DNA from: Bacteroidota bacterium
GTDB lineage: Bacteria > Bacteroidota > Ignavibacteria > Kryptoniales > JAKASW01
Length of the DNA: 64,000 nt
Assembly: GCA_021825585.1 (NCBI GenBank)
Contig: JAKAGT010000001.1
Location: 1-64,000, forward strand
Direction: 5' to 3'
Positions 38,414 through 49,540 of the stretch are shown piece after piece. Each line of letters opens with the position of its first letter. Positions within the stretch are counted from its first letter, which is position 1. The notes beneath the pieces are model-generated. The model was given only the letters and a program-made list of their open reading frames with translations. It was not told where the DNA came from and did not search any database. Both the position numbers and the translations under genes were made by a program.

Positions 38414-38450
38414 GTTGACCGAATCAACATAGAGCGTTGCAAAGGTCAAC
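38414..38450. promoter_or_regulatory. candidate tandem operator upstream of the redox operon
   Basis: GTTGACCGAATCAAC (38414-38428) and GTTGCAAAGGTCAAC (38436-38450): two GTTG-N7-CAAC palindromes 22 bp apart centre to centre. Confidence 0.45.
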
Positions 38451-38778
38451 GGTGAGCCAGTACCACACAACCGTACAGTCCCCATCTGCACGGTCTTTCC
38501 TTGCAGGAGGCTGAAGGGAGGTGGGGTTGTCCCCCACACAATGGTCACACCATCTTATTGCTGGGATTGCCATATCGGATTCGTTGAAGTCGAGCAGGTT
38601 TTGTTGATCTCCAGACGCGCGGCGTCACTCGTTTGTCATTTCAACACCTAAACTCAAATCATCCCGGAATTCTAACAATACCCGACCTACAATGTCCCCG
38701 TATTACAAAGTGACTCAGATGCCATCGCAGCCGGAGGCTTCTCGAGTGCGGTTCTCCGGATCCGGCTCAGACAGACTT

Positions 38779-39480
38779 TCAGTCCGTTCTCCCTGCGAGA
38801 TCCTTGTATTCGCTGACGATCTTAATCCCCGAGCTCGTCCCGATCCTACTTGCGCCATTTCTTATCATTTCAATCGCGTCTGCGTAACTTCGCACACCCC
38901 CTGAGGCTTTCACGCCCATGGACGGCCCGACAATGCGGCGCATCAATGCGACATCCGCGGCAGTTGCTCCACCCTTGCTGAAGCCCGTCGAGGTTTTCAC
39001 GAAGTCGCCTCCGGCGTCCTTTGCAAGGAGGCAAGCCTTCTCTTTCTCGGCATCCGTCAACAAGCATGTTTCCAAGATGACCTTCACTATCGCGGATTTC
39101 GAATGAGAACTATCTACGACCGACCGGATGTCGCTTTCGACATAGTTGTAGTCGCCTGATTTCAGCCTCCCGATGTTGATCACCATGTCTACTTCGCGGG
39201 CGCCGCCGGCAATAGCTTCATCGGCTTCACAAACCTTCGAGCGGGTGGTCGTTGCACCCAAAGGAAAGCCGATCACTGTACACACCTTCACGGTAGAGTT
39301 CTGAAGCTTTTCCTCTGCCAGGGACACATAGCCGGGGTTTATGCAGACGCTGGCAAAGCCGAACTCCACCGCTTCGCGGCAGAGTTGTTCGATTTCTTCC
39401 CTCGTCGCCTCCGGCTTCAAGAGAGTATGGTCGATCATCCGTGCAATATCGGCTCCCAAGGTATCCTCAATGCTGCGCAT
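38779..39480 (-). CDS. deoC: deoxyribose-phosphate aldolase
   Basis: [62 protein letters not shown]; start at MRSIEDTLG (39480) preferred over 39600. Confidence 0.95.
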   Translation of the reverse strand: MRSIEDTLGADIARMIDHTLLKPEATREEIEQLCREAVEFGFASVCINPGYVSLAEEKLQNSTVKVCTVIGFPLGATTTRSKVCEADEAIAGGAREVDMVINIGRLKSGDYNYVESDIRSVVDSSHSKSAIVKVILETCLLTDAEKEKACLLAKDAGGDFVKTSTGFSKGGATAADVALMRRIVGPSMGVKASGGVRSYADAIEMIRNGASRIGTSSGIKIVSEYKDLAGRTD

Positions 39481-39490
39481 TTTTTCCCTT

Positions 39491-42052
39491 CTACTTGTTT
39501 TCGATTTGATTGTATAGCTGTCTGTCGGATTCTGCCAGCTTGTCTGATGGAGCCGCAGCCGTATACTTATGAAAATCAGGTCTTGATGTAAATATCCCAT
39601 ACATCGGCACGGCCATCGCGTCGCCGAAATTCAGCGGGTCCAGGCCGAGGATAACCTCGATCGTGCGAAGCATGCTCAGCTGGTCATACCTGTCGCTGAC
39701 CACAGCGTTCCTTTTCACATACGGACCGACCGCCAGGGCCTCGGTCCTTGTCGCATCGACGTGGTCCGGACCGTTCTGCGCATCATCCTCTTCTACAAGT
39801 ATCAGACTATTCTTCCAGATCGGGCTGTGAGCGATTGTCTGGACAATCAAACCGAGGGCCGCGTCGTTTTCCGAGACCAACTGGTATGGGTTCGGATAAT
39901 TCGGGTTAGTCCCGGCCGTGTGGTCGTTCGGCAGCCAGATGTATTCGAACGGGACGACCTTACCGGACTTGAGTTGTTCATTGAAGTCGGTCCGCCAGGC
40001 TTCAAACCGCCGGAGATCCGAGTACTTCAAATCCCATGTGTAATAGTTCAACGGATAGTGGTAGAGAAAAACTGCGAACGCCTTCCTGAAACCGACATTT
40101 TGTCGAAGCGCATTCTGCAGAGTCTCATCACCCGTAAAGATCTTCGATATACCCTGTGTGAACGCCTCGTCACCCAGAAGCCGGAATGCCTCCTTCGGGT
40201 TATTTGCTCGCCCGTAAAACTTCTCGACAAAGTCACTGAACTCCTTGCCTCTGTCTACCTTTGCCGCCAGCTCCATACTGTTCGCATAGAATTTCTCTGC
40301 CATCTCACTGTCCTGACCGTAGTACTTGACGATAATCTTGTAGGCCGCTGTCATGAGATAGTACGGCTCCCCATAGACTTTATAATCGACCCCCTCCGCA
40401 TCGAGCGCATCCCAAATATAATTGCGGGAGAAAGCTGCGGGGACAGTGCCAAAGGGATACCCTTTGTACTTCCCGCAATAATCTGCGTTGCCCAGCCACT
40501 CCAGGAACGGGCTCGCGTATCCACTCGTCGTGAAACTATGGCCGAGCACGCTTATCTCGCCATCGACATAGAAATTATCAAGCGTCACAAAATCGGTCGC
40601 CATTTTGTGAATGTTCGGTGTTATTTCCCTCCCGAAGATAGTCAGGCTTGAGTCGCCGTTGCCGCGCCCGAGATCGCCAAGCACCTGGTCGTACGAGCGA
40701 TTTTCCTTGATGATATAAAAAATATGCTTGATCGGGACTTTGAGCCCTTCGCGGAGACCATAGATCGGCGAACCGTACTCGACATCCTTCGTCCACCCGT
40801 GTATATCCCTGTCAATGGAATTCTCGGGCAGTATACCCGCGGTACCCTTGAGAAGCGTGAGCACGTACTCAGGTCCCCCTTTGCCCGCGACAGGCTGCGG
40901 CCCCTCCAGATTCGGGCGCCTTGGTAGGATTCCTTTCGCGCTGAGATAATACAGATTGCCGTTGTCAATCAGCACCTTTGTAGGATACCATCCGGTCGGG
41001 ATATAACCGAGAAGCCTGCCATTCTTCAGGTCGTAAATCGCAATCGCGTTCAGGGTCGCTTCGCTGACGTACAATCTTCCTCCCTCTACTGCACACGACG
41101 TCGGCGACACACCGGAATCATGATGGCCCCTCCCCACGAAAATTGTTCTTGTTACTCTGTCGGTTCCAGGATTGATAACTGAAATGTTGTCGGAATTAGT
41201 ATTCACAACGTAGATCGAATTCCCGTCAACCGTCATATTGCCCGGCGCGATTCCGACCTCTATTGATTTCAATTCGTTAAGCTGCCGGTCATACACCTTC
41301 ACCTTGTTTTCCCCAAGAAGAGAGACGTAAAGTTTACCGTCTACGAAGACTGCCGAATAAGGAAAATATCCGACCGTCACTTCCTTATCGATATCGCCAT
41401 TATTAGTGTTAAGAATGGCAATCTTACCTTTGCCGTACCTTCCGGCCGAATTATCGGCAACGAGATACACGACCGCGATATGATCCTTGTCGACAGGCGC
41501 AAGCCCGGCGGCATAACCATCGACCTTGTAGCTCCGTTCGACATTGAAGCTGTTGTCGAGCCTGTAAACCTTGAAATCGAAGCCGCCGCTTATGTACAAA
41601 CCGCCGTCATCGCCCACTATTGCACTCGGGAACATGGAGTTGATTTTTACGGTCTTCTCAACGACGCCGCTCGACGGATCGATAACAGACACCACCTGCG
41701 GCTCCCTGCTGTAGAATCCCGTGTTGAGCACGACGAGTCTACTGTTGTAAACGATTGCCTCATAAGGAAGCCGGCCGACTCCGACCTGTTTCCCGGCCGG
41801 GCTGATCTTCCAACCGGTAGGGAGCTGCAGCTCATCGGACATCGCTTCGCGAGACTTCGCCTGCGCCTTTGCCACGTAGGCTTCCACACTACCGTACGGA
41901 GTGCCCTTCGCGAATTCCCATAATTGCCTATTGAGGGTGTTTTCGCTTCCCGGCTGGTCAAACTCGAAATTGTCCTGAGCTCGAGATAGCCCGGTGTAAG
42001 CAAATAGTAGAGAAAGAGCAGAAACAAGAAAGACTAGTTTGTTCTTGACCAT
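39491..42052 (-). CDS. bifunctional YncE-like beta-propeller / alkaline phosphatase-phosphoesterase family protein
   Basis: signal peptide; YVTN-type repeats ([30 protein letters not shown]); [56 protein letters not shown]. Confidence 0.87.
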   Translation of the reverse strand: MVKNKLVFLVSALSLLFAYTGLSRAQDNFEFDQPGSENTLNRQLWEFAKGTPYGSVEAYVAKAQAKSREAMSDELQLPTGWKISPAGKQVGVGRLPYEAIVYNSRLVVLNTGFYSREPQVVSVIDPSSGVVEKTVKINSMFPSAIVGDDGGLYISGGFDFKVYRLDNSFNVERSYKVDGYAAGLAPVDKDHIAVVYLVADNSAGRYGKGKIAILNTNNGDIDKEVTVGYFPYSAVFVDGKLYVSLLGENKVKVYDRQLNELKSIEVGIAPGNMTVDGNSIYVVNTNSDNISVINPGTDRVTRTIFVGRGHHDSGVSPTSCAVEGGRLYVSEATLNAIAIYDLKNGRLLGYIPTGWYPTKVLIDNGNLYYLSAKGILPRRPNLEGPQPVAGKGGPEYVLTLLKGTAGILPENSIDRDIHGWTKDVEYGSPIYGLREGLKVPIKHIFYIIKENRSYDQVLGDLGRGNGDSSLTIFGREITPNIHKMATDFVTLDNFYVDGEISVLGHSFTTSGYASPFLEWLGNADYCGKYKGYPFGTVPAAFSRNYIWDALDAEGVDYKVYGEPYYLMTAAYKIIVKYYGQDSEMAEKFYANSMELAAKVDRGKEFSDFVEKFYGRANNPKEAFRLLGDEAFTQGISKIFTGDETLQNALRQNVGFRKAFAVFLYHYPLNYYTWDLKYSDLRRFEAWRTDFNEQLKSGKVVPFEYIWLPNDHTAGTNPNYPNPYQLVSENDAALGLIVQTIAHSPIWKNSLILVEEDDAQNGPDHVDATRTEALAVGPYVKRNAVVSDRYDQLSMLRTIEVILGLDPLNFGDAMAVPMYGIFTSRPDFHKYTAAAPSDKLAESDRQLYNQIENK

Positions 42053-42295
42053 TTCATGAATCTCCCGTTACATTCTTGGAAGCAGTATTGACGAATTGGG
42101 CGGCTCGTTGGCGAATCCCGGTTTCCGAACAAGATAGTTCTTGTAATGCGGATTAAGCAAGGTAGAGCTGGTCACAGGTAATTCTTTCAGACTCTCATCC
42201 TGACCATTGAAGAAAGAGAAAAGAAATCCGATATAAAATATGGTAAAGTGTGCGCAGACCGTCCAAAGACGTCTTGAAGAATTAAAGTGTAGCAT

Positions 42296-44833
42296 ATGAA
42301 CGATTATAGTCTGATATTTCTTACAGGTTCCGTAGTACTTACTCTGATAGGCTCCCATTCCATAAGCCGAAAGACGACCGACGGCGCGCTTGCTCTGGGT
42401 CTGTTTATCCTTGCGGCCTCGCTCTATTCGTTCGGGTGCGCGATGGAGCTAACGGTGAACTCTCTGGCCCAGAAGGAATTCTGGCTTGGAGTTGAGTACC
42501 TGGCGATTCCGCAACTGCCTACGCTGGCGCTGATCTTCGCTATCCAATATGCGGGTAAGAAGAAGTGGGCAACCCGTAAGTTTATTTCATCTGTGATCGG
42601 TTTCTCCCTCTTGATATCGGTGATGGAATGGACAAACAATTTTCACCATTGGTATTACTCATCGGTCGCGCTGGATGCCACGGGTCTGTTTCCAGTCATA
42701 GCTACCACAAAAGGTTTCCTGTATTGGGCTTTTATGATCTATACCAATGCAGCGGCATTCTCCACAAACGCCCTCCTTCTGAACGCTTCCCGAAGAGGCA
42801 AAAGGGAATACCGAAAGCAGGCATTGATATTTTCGGTTGGCTCAATGGCACCGTGGGCGTTCCTGCTTGTATACCTTGCCGGGATGAGTCCAGGTGGATT
42901 GGACATAACCCCGCTGGGTTTTGTATTGACGGGCATAATCTATGTTTGGGGCACATTCAGATATCGAATGTTCGACCTGGTCCCGATTGCTCTGGAAAAT
43001 ATCTGGGAGAACATGAAGGACGGGATGATACTCATCGATGATACTGGCCTACTCTTGAACTTCAATGCATCTGCCCGCAAAATCCTCAGCTGGTTTGCCG
43101 CTCCTTCACAAGGTATGAACATTGCGACCGACTTTCACGAATTTTCAGATTACATGAGGGATTGGGACGCAATTGAGGATGAAGGACATTTCCTGACGGT
43201 TGGAGAAACCCCGAAGAAGTACTTCAACGTAAGCATCTCGCCGATACTTGACGGCAAGAATCATGAACTTGGCAGAGCCGTGATATTGACCGATATCACC
43301 GAGCGGAAGGAAATGGAGGAGGACATTTCTGAATCGGAGAGAAATTACAGAGAGCTTGTGGAGAATGCTCTCGTTGGAGTATACAAGGTCAAACTGGATG
43401 GCGCAATCATCTATGCCAACAAGGCCATGGCAGATATGCTGGGATACGATTCTCCGCAGGAATTGATGGCCGTCAATTCCTCGGCTACATACAAGATCGA
43501 CAACGAGAGAGACAACCTCATAACAGAAGTCCTGAATTTCGGCAGGACCAGGAAGAGCATGGAGTTTGAACTGGTAACAAAGAAAGGAGAGGTCAGGAAC
43601 GTCCTTCTCAGCGCATCGCTTGATAAAGACGTGATATCCGGAATGGCTAAAGACATAACCGAGATTCGCACTCTCGAGAGCCAGTTTATCCAAGCACAAA
43701 AATTGGAAGGACTGGGGAACATCGCAGCCGGGATCGCACACGATTTCAACAATCTCCTTGGAGTAATACTCGGTTACTCGGAGTGGTTAGGCAAATCCGG
43801 TTACGATAAAGCGAGGATCGAGCGGGGGATGAAAGCCATCGTTCAATCTGCGGAACGGGGAAAGTCCCTGGTCAGGCAGCTCATGACTTTCGCAAGAAAG
43901 ACGAATACCACGTTCGTTCCGGTGCAGGTCAACGAGGTCGTTCGGGAATTAGAGAGAGTGATGGTTGAAACGTTTCCGAAAACCATAGAAATCTTCACCC
44001 GTTTGATGGACAGGCTGCCGTATGTATCGGGGGACCAGACACAAATAAACCAAGTCCTGCTGAACATGTGTTTGAACGCCCGCGACGCCATGGAAAAAGG
44101 CGGGAGATTGCGCATCTCGACGAATACCACGCCCGGCAAATTACTCGCAGGACGTTTTCCAGACGTGACTTCCAGAGAGTTTGTGGAAATTCAGATAACC
44201 GACACCGGCACGGGCATGGATGAGAATACTCGGCAAAGAATATTTGAACCATTCTTCACGACCAAGGGGATCGGCAAAGGAACAGGGCTAGGGCTGTCGG
44301 TTGCTTATGGAATCGTGGAGAGTCACAGGGGCTACATCGAAGTCGAGAGCAGGGTTGGAGAAGGGACAACCTTCAGCGTCTATCTGCCGGTAATGGAAGA
44401 GCCGTCAGAGCAGCTCTCTTTTGGCATCGGGTCCCCATCTGAAATCCGCGGAGGCAAAGAGACAGTGCTGATAGCCGAAGACGAAGAGATGTTAAGGGAA
44501 TTGGTTACCTACATGCTGAGCTCGAACGGATACAGAACGCTGACGGCAGCGGACGGTTATGAGGCGCTCGATGTATTTAAGAAGAATGACCGGCTCATTT
44601 CTCTAGTGATTTCAGATCTCGGCCTTCCGAAAATAAGCGGCGAGGATCTCGTCGCTGGAATCAAGCATCTCAGACCGGAAGCGAAGGTAATCGTCGCCAG
44701 CGGTCTAATCGAGATGGAAACGAGATCGAGGCTGGAAAGGAACGGGGTGCGGCATTTCATCAACAAGCCTTACAGGATAGATGAAGTATTATCGAAGGTT
44801 CGTGAAGTACTCGATTCCCCCGACGGGACCTAA
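42296..44833 (+). CDS. hybrid sensor histidine kinase (7TM N-terminus, PAS, HisKA/HATPase, receiver)
   Basis: 7TM-type N-terminus, PAS blocks, IAHDFNNLLGVILGYSEWLG, DTGTGMDENTRQRIFEPFFTTKGIGKGTGLGLSVAYGI, C-terminal LVISDLGLPKISGEDL. Confidence 0.94.
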   Translation: MNDYSLIFLTGSVVLTLIGSHSISRKTTDGALALGLFILAASLYSFGCAMELTVNSLAQKEFWLGVEYLAIPQLPTLALIFAIQYAGKKKWATRKFISSVIGFSLLISVMEWTNNFHHWYYSSVALDATGLFPVIATTKGFLYWAFMIYTNAAAFSTNALLLNASRRGKREYRKQALIFSVGSMAPWAFLLVYLAGMSPGGLDITPLGFVLTGIIYVWGTFRYRMFDLVPIALENIWENMKDGMILIDDTGLLLNFNASARKILSWFAAPSQGMNIATDFHEFSDYMRDWDAIEDEGHFLTVGETPKKYFNVSISPILDGKNHELGRAVILTDITERKEMEEDISESERNYRELVENALVGVYKVKLDGAIIYANKAMADMLGYDSPQELMAVNSSATYKIDNERDNLITEVLNFGRTRKSMEFELVTKKGEVRNVLLSASLDKDVISGMAKDITEIRTLESQFIQAQKLEGLGNIAAGIAHDFNNLLGVILGYSEWLGKSGYDKARIERGMKAIVQSAERGKSLVRQLMTFARKTNTTFVPVQVNEVVRELERVMVETFPKTIEIFTRLMDRLPYVSGDQTQINQVLLNMCLNARDAMEKGGRLRISTNTTPGKLLAGRFPDVTSREFVEIQITDTGTGMDENTRQRIFEPFFTTKGIGKGTGLGLSVAYGIVESHRGYIEVESRVGEGTTFSVYLPVMEEPSEQLSFGIGSPSEIRGGKETVLIAEDEEMLRELVTYMLSSNGYRTLTAADGYEALDVFKKNDRLISLVISDLGLPKISGEDLVAGIKHLRPEAKVIVASGLIEMETRSRLERNGVRHFINKPYRIDEVLSKVREVLDSPDGT

Positions 44834-44890
44834 AAAAAAGCTTGGCAGATTGTTGAAGCCCACCAGGCCTACCGTCAGCTTATTTTGCGC

Positions 44891-47800
44891 CTAATTGTTC
44901 CATTCGGGAAGCGTACCCGGGGTCCAGGGGGCACCGGCACTGCGCATCCGGTTCTCAAGCTCTTTCAGATCAACCTGAATCAGCTCGCGAAGCCTGACCA
45001 ACTGACGTGCAAATTCCTCGCTTGCAACTTTATATGAATCGATATCGGTCTGGGGCGGCGGCGCGGTGGACATTGATTCATTACCAAGTATCGTCTCAAC
45101 CCGATCGCTTACCGAGACCTGCGTATTTACGCTCAAGGCCCGCAGGGTCTCGTTTCCACGAAGCTGTATGAGAATCGAATCGAGCGTCATCTTCATGTTG
45201 TAAACGTCCGTCCGCAGATCCTCGACGTTCGATGAGGCCTGACTCAGCCCGTTCTCGATCATGGCAAGTTTCTCCTGCAGCTGATTGGCGGTTTGCAGAG
45301 CCGCATGGAGAGCCCCATGCAACTTAGTGACTTTTTGCTGAAAGGCAACGAGCGCCGGGGGCAGCGTGTCTTCACCCTCAACGTGCACATTAAAGCTCTG
45401 CGGCCCGGAAAGACGTGCCATTTTGCCGTCGACCAGTTTGTAGAGAGAGACATTATACTCGCCGGGCATGACGAAAGGACCGTCGGCGGATCCGCCGCCC
45501 GACGTCTTGCGTACCACCTTACTTGGATATCGCAGGTCCCAGGTGACACGATGAATGCCTGCCGTCACCGGACCCTCGATCCTGCGTACCACATCCCCGG
45601 TGGCGTCGGTAACCTTCAGTTCTATCACCGGAGGGGGCTTCATCCCTTCCGCTGTCAACTGATCCTCGGTCGGATAAGTTATTTCAGACCCGCTCTTCTC
45701 CGCCTTATTCTCTTCCTCCTGCCGCTGCTCTTTCTTCGTCTTCAGGCTCTCCTTCAAATAATATGTGAACGTCGCACCGAACGGCGGGTTCGACGCTGTG
45801 TAGTAGGATTCACCCTGCGACGCCTTGCCGACGTCGCCGAGCGGCTGCTTGAGAATGTACAAAGACGCATTCCTCACCGGGAAGAGATAGCTGTCCTCAT
45901 CGAATATTTTCTCGTTGGCAATTCGCAGCGGAGCGTAATTATCAAGCACATAAAAACCGCGTCCGAACGTCGCCGCAACGAGGTCGCACTCGCGTTTCTG
46001 TATGGCCAGATCGCGCACAGGAATTGTCGGGAAATCGCCCTTCAGTTGTATCCACTTCCCGCCGCCATTGTTCGAGAAGAAGAGGCCGAATTCCGTACCG
46101 GCAAAGAGAAGGTCCGGATCTTTGTAGTCTTCCGCAAATGCCAGGACAGGACCGGCTGCAGGCAGGTTCGAACTTATCGAAGTCCATGTTCTTCCCTGGT
46201 CGGTGCTCTTCAGCAAATACGGCCTGAAGTCTTCATTCTTATGATTATCAAAGGCGGCGTAAACCGTATTTACATCATGGCCGGAGGCGAATACCCGCGC
46301 GACATATGTCATATCAGGCACGCCGGGGAACCTGTCTATCTTCCTCCACGTCCTGCCGTCGTTGTCTGTCACCTGTATGAGCCCGTCGTCGGTTCCGACG
46401 TAAAGTAATCCGCGTTTCAGAGGAGATTCAGAAATGCTCGTCGTCGTTCCATAAAACGAAGTGGATGAATTCCTGGCGACAGCGTCGGGCCCCCATACTC
46501 GTCCCATTATTTTCATCCTGTTCACGTCGAGGTGCCGTGTGAGGTCGCCGCTTACCTCAGTCCAGCTGTCGCCGCGGTCCGTACTCTTGAACAGCTTGTT
46601 CGCCCCGAAATAGATTGTGTTATGATTGAACGGGCTGATGAGCAGCGGAGAGTCCCATTCCCAGCGGAGCGGGGCCTCGTCTTTGCCCTGCTGGGGCTGA
46701 ATTCCGAGAACTTGGCCGGTCTTCCTGTCGAATCGGACGAGCCCGCCATACTGACTTTCGGCATAAACCGTGTTCGGATCAACGGGATCGACGCGCGATT
46801 CGAAGCCGTCTCCCCCGACGGTGATGAACCAATCGGAGTTGACGATGCCTGAGGCGCTCATCGTCTGCGAAGGTCCGCCGACAGAGTTATTGTCCTGTGT
46901 CCCGCCGTAGATATAGAAGAACGGTTTCGAATTATCGACTGCAACATCGTAGAATTGAGTAATCGGCAAATTGCTCTTGAAGTCCCAGTTCTTTGCGCGG
47001 TCGTAGCTCTCATATAGTCCGCCGTCGCATCCAACCAGGTAGTAATCCGGATCGTGCGGATCGATATACATGACGTGGCTGTCAACATGCTTCCACTTCT
47101 CGTCGAGACGATGGAGCGTCTTTCCGCCGTCGTCCGAGACGTGAATATAAGTGTTCATTATATATATACGGTTTACGTCCGCCGGATCGGCGTAGATTGT
47201 GGCATAGTACATTGCGAGCTCGTCAAAATTGTTTCTCCGTTCCCAGGTCTGGCCGTAATCAGTCGAGCGGAATATTCCTCCCTCCCCGTCAGCGGCTTCA
47301 ATGGTTGCATAAACCACATCCGGTTCCACCGGAGATATTGCCATGCCTATTTTCCCCATATCGACGGCAGGGAGTCCGTGCGTCAGCTTCGTCCAGGTGT
47401 CGCCGCCGTCCGTAGACTTGTAAATACCGCTTTCCGGGCCGCCGTCGATAAATCCCCAGGTGTGCCGTCGCCTTTCGTAAGCAGACGCGTACATGATGTT
47501 GGGATTCGATGGATCCATCTCCACGTCGTTCACGCCGGTGTTCTCGCTGATCTTCAGGACGTCTTTCCAGGTCTTTCCACCGTCGGTAGTCTTGTAGAGT
47601 CCGCGGTCGCCTCCTGGCCCCCAAAGCGGTCCCTGTGCCGCAGCAAATACCACGTTCGTGTTTCTCGGATCTATAAGTATTTTTCCAATATGCTCGGAAG
47701 TCTTGAGTCCCATGTTTGTCCAGTGCTTGCCGCCGTCCTCTGACTTGTAAATTCCGTCGCCCCAGCCGACGCTTCGCTGGCTGTTTGCTTCACCGGTCCC

Positions 47801-48163
47801 GACCCAGACGACGAACGGGTTCTTTGGGTCAATCGCGATTGAACCGATGGAGTATACCGGCTCGTGCTGGAATACGGGTGTCCATGAAGTACCGTCGTTG
47901 TAAGTCTCCCACACTCCTCCGGAGGCGGCGCCGACGTAGTAGTGCGCCCGATTGTGCGGATCGACCGCAATCGCGACGATGCGTCCGCCGGTGAACGCCG
48001 GACCGATTGAACGGAGTTTAAGCCCGCTGAAAGTCGATGAGGACATGACATCGTTCTTCTCCGTCTTTGCCGGTGCAGCTTTCCGGTTTGGCTGACCGAA
48101 TGCAAGGCCGAAGAACGCAGCTAATAGAAGGATTGATGACGTGATGGCGTGGAAGTGCTTCAT
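44891..48163 (-). CDS. large secreted BNR/sortilin-like beta-propeller protein (VPS10/glycosyl-hydrolase-like)
   Basis: signal peptide MKHFHAITSSILLLAAFFGLAFG; repeated SxDGGxTW-type motifs (IYKSEDGGKHWTNM, LYKTTDGGKTWKDV, IYKSTDGGDTWTKL). Confidence 0.85.
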   Translation of the reverse strand: MKHFHAITSSILLLAAFFGLAFGQPNRKAAPAKTEKNDVMSSSTFSGLKLRSIGPAFTGGRIVAIAVDPHNRAHYYVGAASGGVWETYNDGTSWTPVFQHEPVYSIGSIAIDPKNPFVVWVGTGEANSQRSVGWGDGIYKSEDGGKHWTNMGLKTSEHIGKILIDPRNTNVVFAAAQGPLWGPGGDRGLYKTTDGGKTWKDVLKISENTGVNDVEMDPSNPNIMYASAYERRRHTWGFIDGGPESGIYKSTDGGDTWTKLTHGLPAVDMGKIGMAISPVEPDVVYATIEAADGEGGIFRSTDYGQTWERRNNFDELAMYYATIYADPADVNRIYIMNTYIHVSDDGGKTLHRLDEKWKHVDSHVMYIDPHDPDYYLVGCDGGLYESYDRAKNWDFKSNLPITQFYDVAVDNSKPFFYIYGGTQDNNSVGGPSQTMSASGIVNSDWFITVGGDGFESRVDPVDPNTVYAESQYGGLVRFDRKTGQVLGIQPQQGKDEAPLRWEWDSPLLISPFNHNTIYFGANKLFKSTDRGDSWTEVSGDLTRHLDVNRMKIMGRVWGPDAVARNSSTSFYGTTTSISESPLKRGLLYVGTDDGLIQVTDNDGRTWRKIDRFPGVPDMTYVARVFASGHDVNTVYAAFDNHKNEDFRPYLLKSTDQGRTWTSISSNLPAAGPVLAFAEDYKDPDLLFAGTEFGLFFSNNGGGKWIQLKGDFPTIPVRDLAIQKRECDLVAATFGRGFYVLDNYAPLRIANEKIFDEDSYLFPVRNASLYILKQPLGDVGKASQGESYYTASNPPFGATFTYYLKESLKTKKEQRQEEENKAEKSGSEITYPTEDQLTAEGMKPPPVIELKVTDATGDVVRRIEGPVTAGIHRVTWDLRYPSKVVRKTSGGGSADGPFVMPGEYNVSLYKLVDGKMARLSGPQSFNVHVEGEDTLPPALVAFQQKVTKLHGALHAALQTANQLQEKLAMIENGLSQASSNVEDLRTDVYNMKMTLDSILIQLRGNETLRALSVNTQVSVSDRVETILGNESMSTAPPPQTDIDSYKVASEEFARQLVRLRELIQVDLKELENRMRSAGAPWTPGTLPEWNN

Positions 48164-48321
48164 GGTGACGGTCTCCTTTGAATTTGGGTCCACAAAAATC
48201 TCTGGATTGAAATATACGTTCAGGAGGGGATAAGAATAAGGGAAAAAGGGTAAATCCGGTAGAAATTGACGGAGACGAGTTTTACCAGCCCGACGGGGTC
48301 GGTGAAATGTAAGAATCGTTC

Positions 48322-48373
48322 GCTATAGTAATACACCATAGCCATTGACTTACAAGTTTAGGTATTGTATCAT
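48322..48373 (+). promoter_or_regulatory. promoter with upstream palindrome for the AbrB/PIN toxin-antitoxin pair
   Basis: -35 TTGACT (48345-48350), 17-nt spacer, -10 TATCAT (48368-48373); GCTAT-N11-ATAGC (48322-48342) adjacent to the -35; AAGGAG before ATG 48393. Confidence 0.6.
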
Positions 48374-48392
48374 ATGTTGAAAGGAGTAGGAA

Positions 48393-48623
48393 ATGGAAAA
48401 ATCAGTAGTAACCACAAAGGGTCAGATCGTTGTGCCTTCGAGAATCCGGAAAAAGTTCGGAATAAAGAAGGGTACAAAGATCGCGTTCATAGAGAAAGAC
48501 GGGAAGCTGATTTTGCAGCCGCTCAACAAGAATTACTTTCTTTCGCTGGCGGGGATTCTCGGTACTAACGGCAAGGTGCTCAAGTCCCTGATGGAGGATA
48601 AGAAGAGAGAACGCGAACTATGA
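48393..48623 (+). CDS. AbrB/SpoVT-type antitoxin (VapB-like)
   Basis: VVTTKGQIVVPSRIRKKFGIKKGTKIAFIEKDGKLILQPL. Confidence 0.9.
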   Translation: MEKSVVTTKGQIVVPSRIRKKFGIKKGTKIAFIEKDGKLILQPLNKNYFLSLAGILGTNGKVLKSLMEDKKREREL

Positions 48624-49021
48624 AAGCAGTCGTCCTGGACAGCTTCGCCGTGATCGCGCATCTTGAGAACGAGCCGGGTTATGAAAAAGTGGCTGAAGTC
48701 TTCGATGAATGCGTCGCAAAAGATTCTGAAGCATTCATGTGTATCATCAACTGGGGTGAGGTTATCTATCACACTCTTCGGGTCGGTGGAGAAGAGGCCG
48801 CGAAGCTTGCCGAGGAAGCGATGGCGACACTGCCCATCCAGCTTGTCGAGGCGAATAAAGATCTAACTCACCAGGCCGCCGTCCTGAAAGCGTCAAACAA
48901 GATGTCATACGCCGATTGCTTCGCAGCAGCTCTCGCGATGAAAAAGAGAGGTGAATTGATAACGGGAGACGCCGAATTCAGACAGGTGGAAAAGGATGTG
49001 AAGATCCGGTGGATAAGATGA
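48620..49021 (+). CDS. PIN-domain ribonuclease toxin (VapC-like)
   Basis: VLDSFAVIAHLENEPG…MSYADCFAAALAMKKRGELITGDAEFR; 4-bp overlap with antitoxin. Confidence 0.9.
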   Translation: MKAVVLDSFAVIAHLENEPGYEKVAEVFDECVAKDSEAFMCIINWGEVIYHTLRVGGEEAAKLAEEAMATLPIQLVEANKDLTHQAAVLKASNKMSYADCFAAALAMKKRGELITGDAEFRQVEKDVKIRWIR

Positions 49022-49036
49022 CGTATCACCTATGCA

Positions 49037-49273
49037 CTACTTGGCTGAAAAATGAGATGAATAGCTATCCGGCAGTTCCTTGATCACCTTCTGGTACTGG
49101 CCTCCCTGTCCCTTCGCTATCTTCTTGAAAAACCCCACACTCGATTTGCTCAAGTTCAATGTAACTTTCACGTTGCTTTCTTTGAACGCAAGCTCCTCCG
49201 GCTTCGGCAAGAAATCCTCCACTACTTCGACTTTACCGATCTTTTCATTCGTGTACTTTATTTTCTTGTTCAT
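49037..49273 (-). CDS. small CopG/ribbon-helix-helix-like protein, third gene of BrnT-type locus
   Basis: VKVTLNLSKSSVGFFKKIAKGQGGQYQKVIKEL; 4-bp overlap with the upstream antitoxin ORF. Confidence 0.6.
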   Translation of the reverse strand: MNKKIKYTNEKIGKVEVVEDFLPKPEELAFKESNVKVTLNLSKSSVGFFKKIAKGQGGQYQKVIKELPDSYSSHFSAK

Positions 49274-49539
49274 GTTGCGGAAGGTTTCAACTTTCCTTTG
49301 TTGTATTTGTGGATCAAACTCGAAATCAACGTTTGGTAAGGAATTCCTTCCTCAAGGGCTTTGACTTGAATATCATGGTAATCCTGGGGGGTTAATCGGA
49401 TGTTTATACGTTTATTTTTTGATATGCTCTCCCTTGCCGCCTTCACGTAAACCTTCTGGCTCTTCTTTTTGATCGGTTTCCATTCCCCTCTGTCATAAGA
49501 TTCGATCAGATCCTTTTCTTCTTTGTCTATGAATTTCAT
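49270..49539 (-). CDS. CopG/BrnA-type antitoxin
   Basis: RINIRLTPQDYHDIQVKALEEGIPYQTLISSLIHKYNKGKL. Confidence 0.8.
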   Translation of the reverse strand: MKFIDKEEKDLIESYDRGEWKPIKKKSQKVYVKAARESISKNKRINIRLTPQDYHDIQVKALEEGIPYQTLISSLIHKYNKGKLKPSAT

Positions 49540-49540
49540 C

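Noticed and set aside
39761-40651. 296-aa + strand ORF
   Set aside because: Antisense to the YncE/phosphoesterase gene.
42068-42358. 96-aa minus ORF in the divergent intergenic region
   Set aside because: Overlaps the start of the secure hybrid kinase gene; no family seen.
45293-46408. 371-aa + strand ORF
   Set aside because: Antisense to the sortilin-like gene; low-complexity Arg/Leu-rich shadow.
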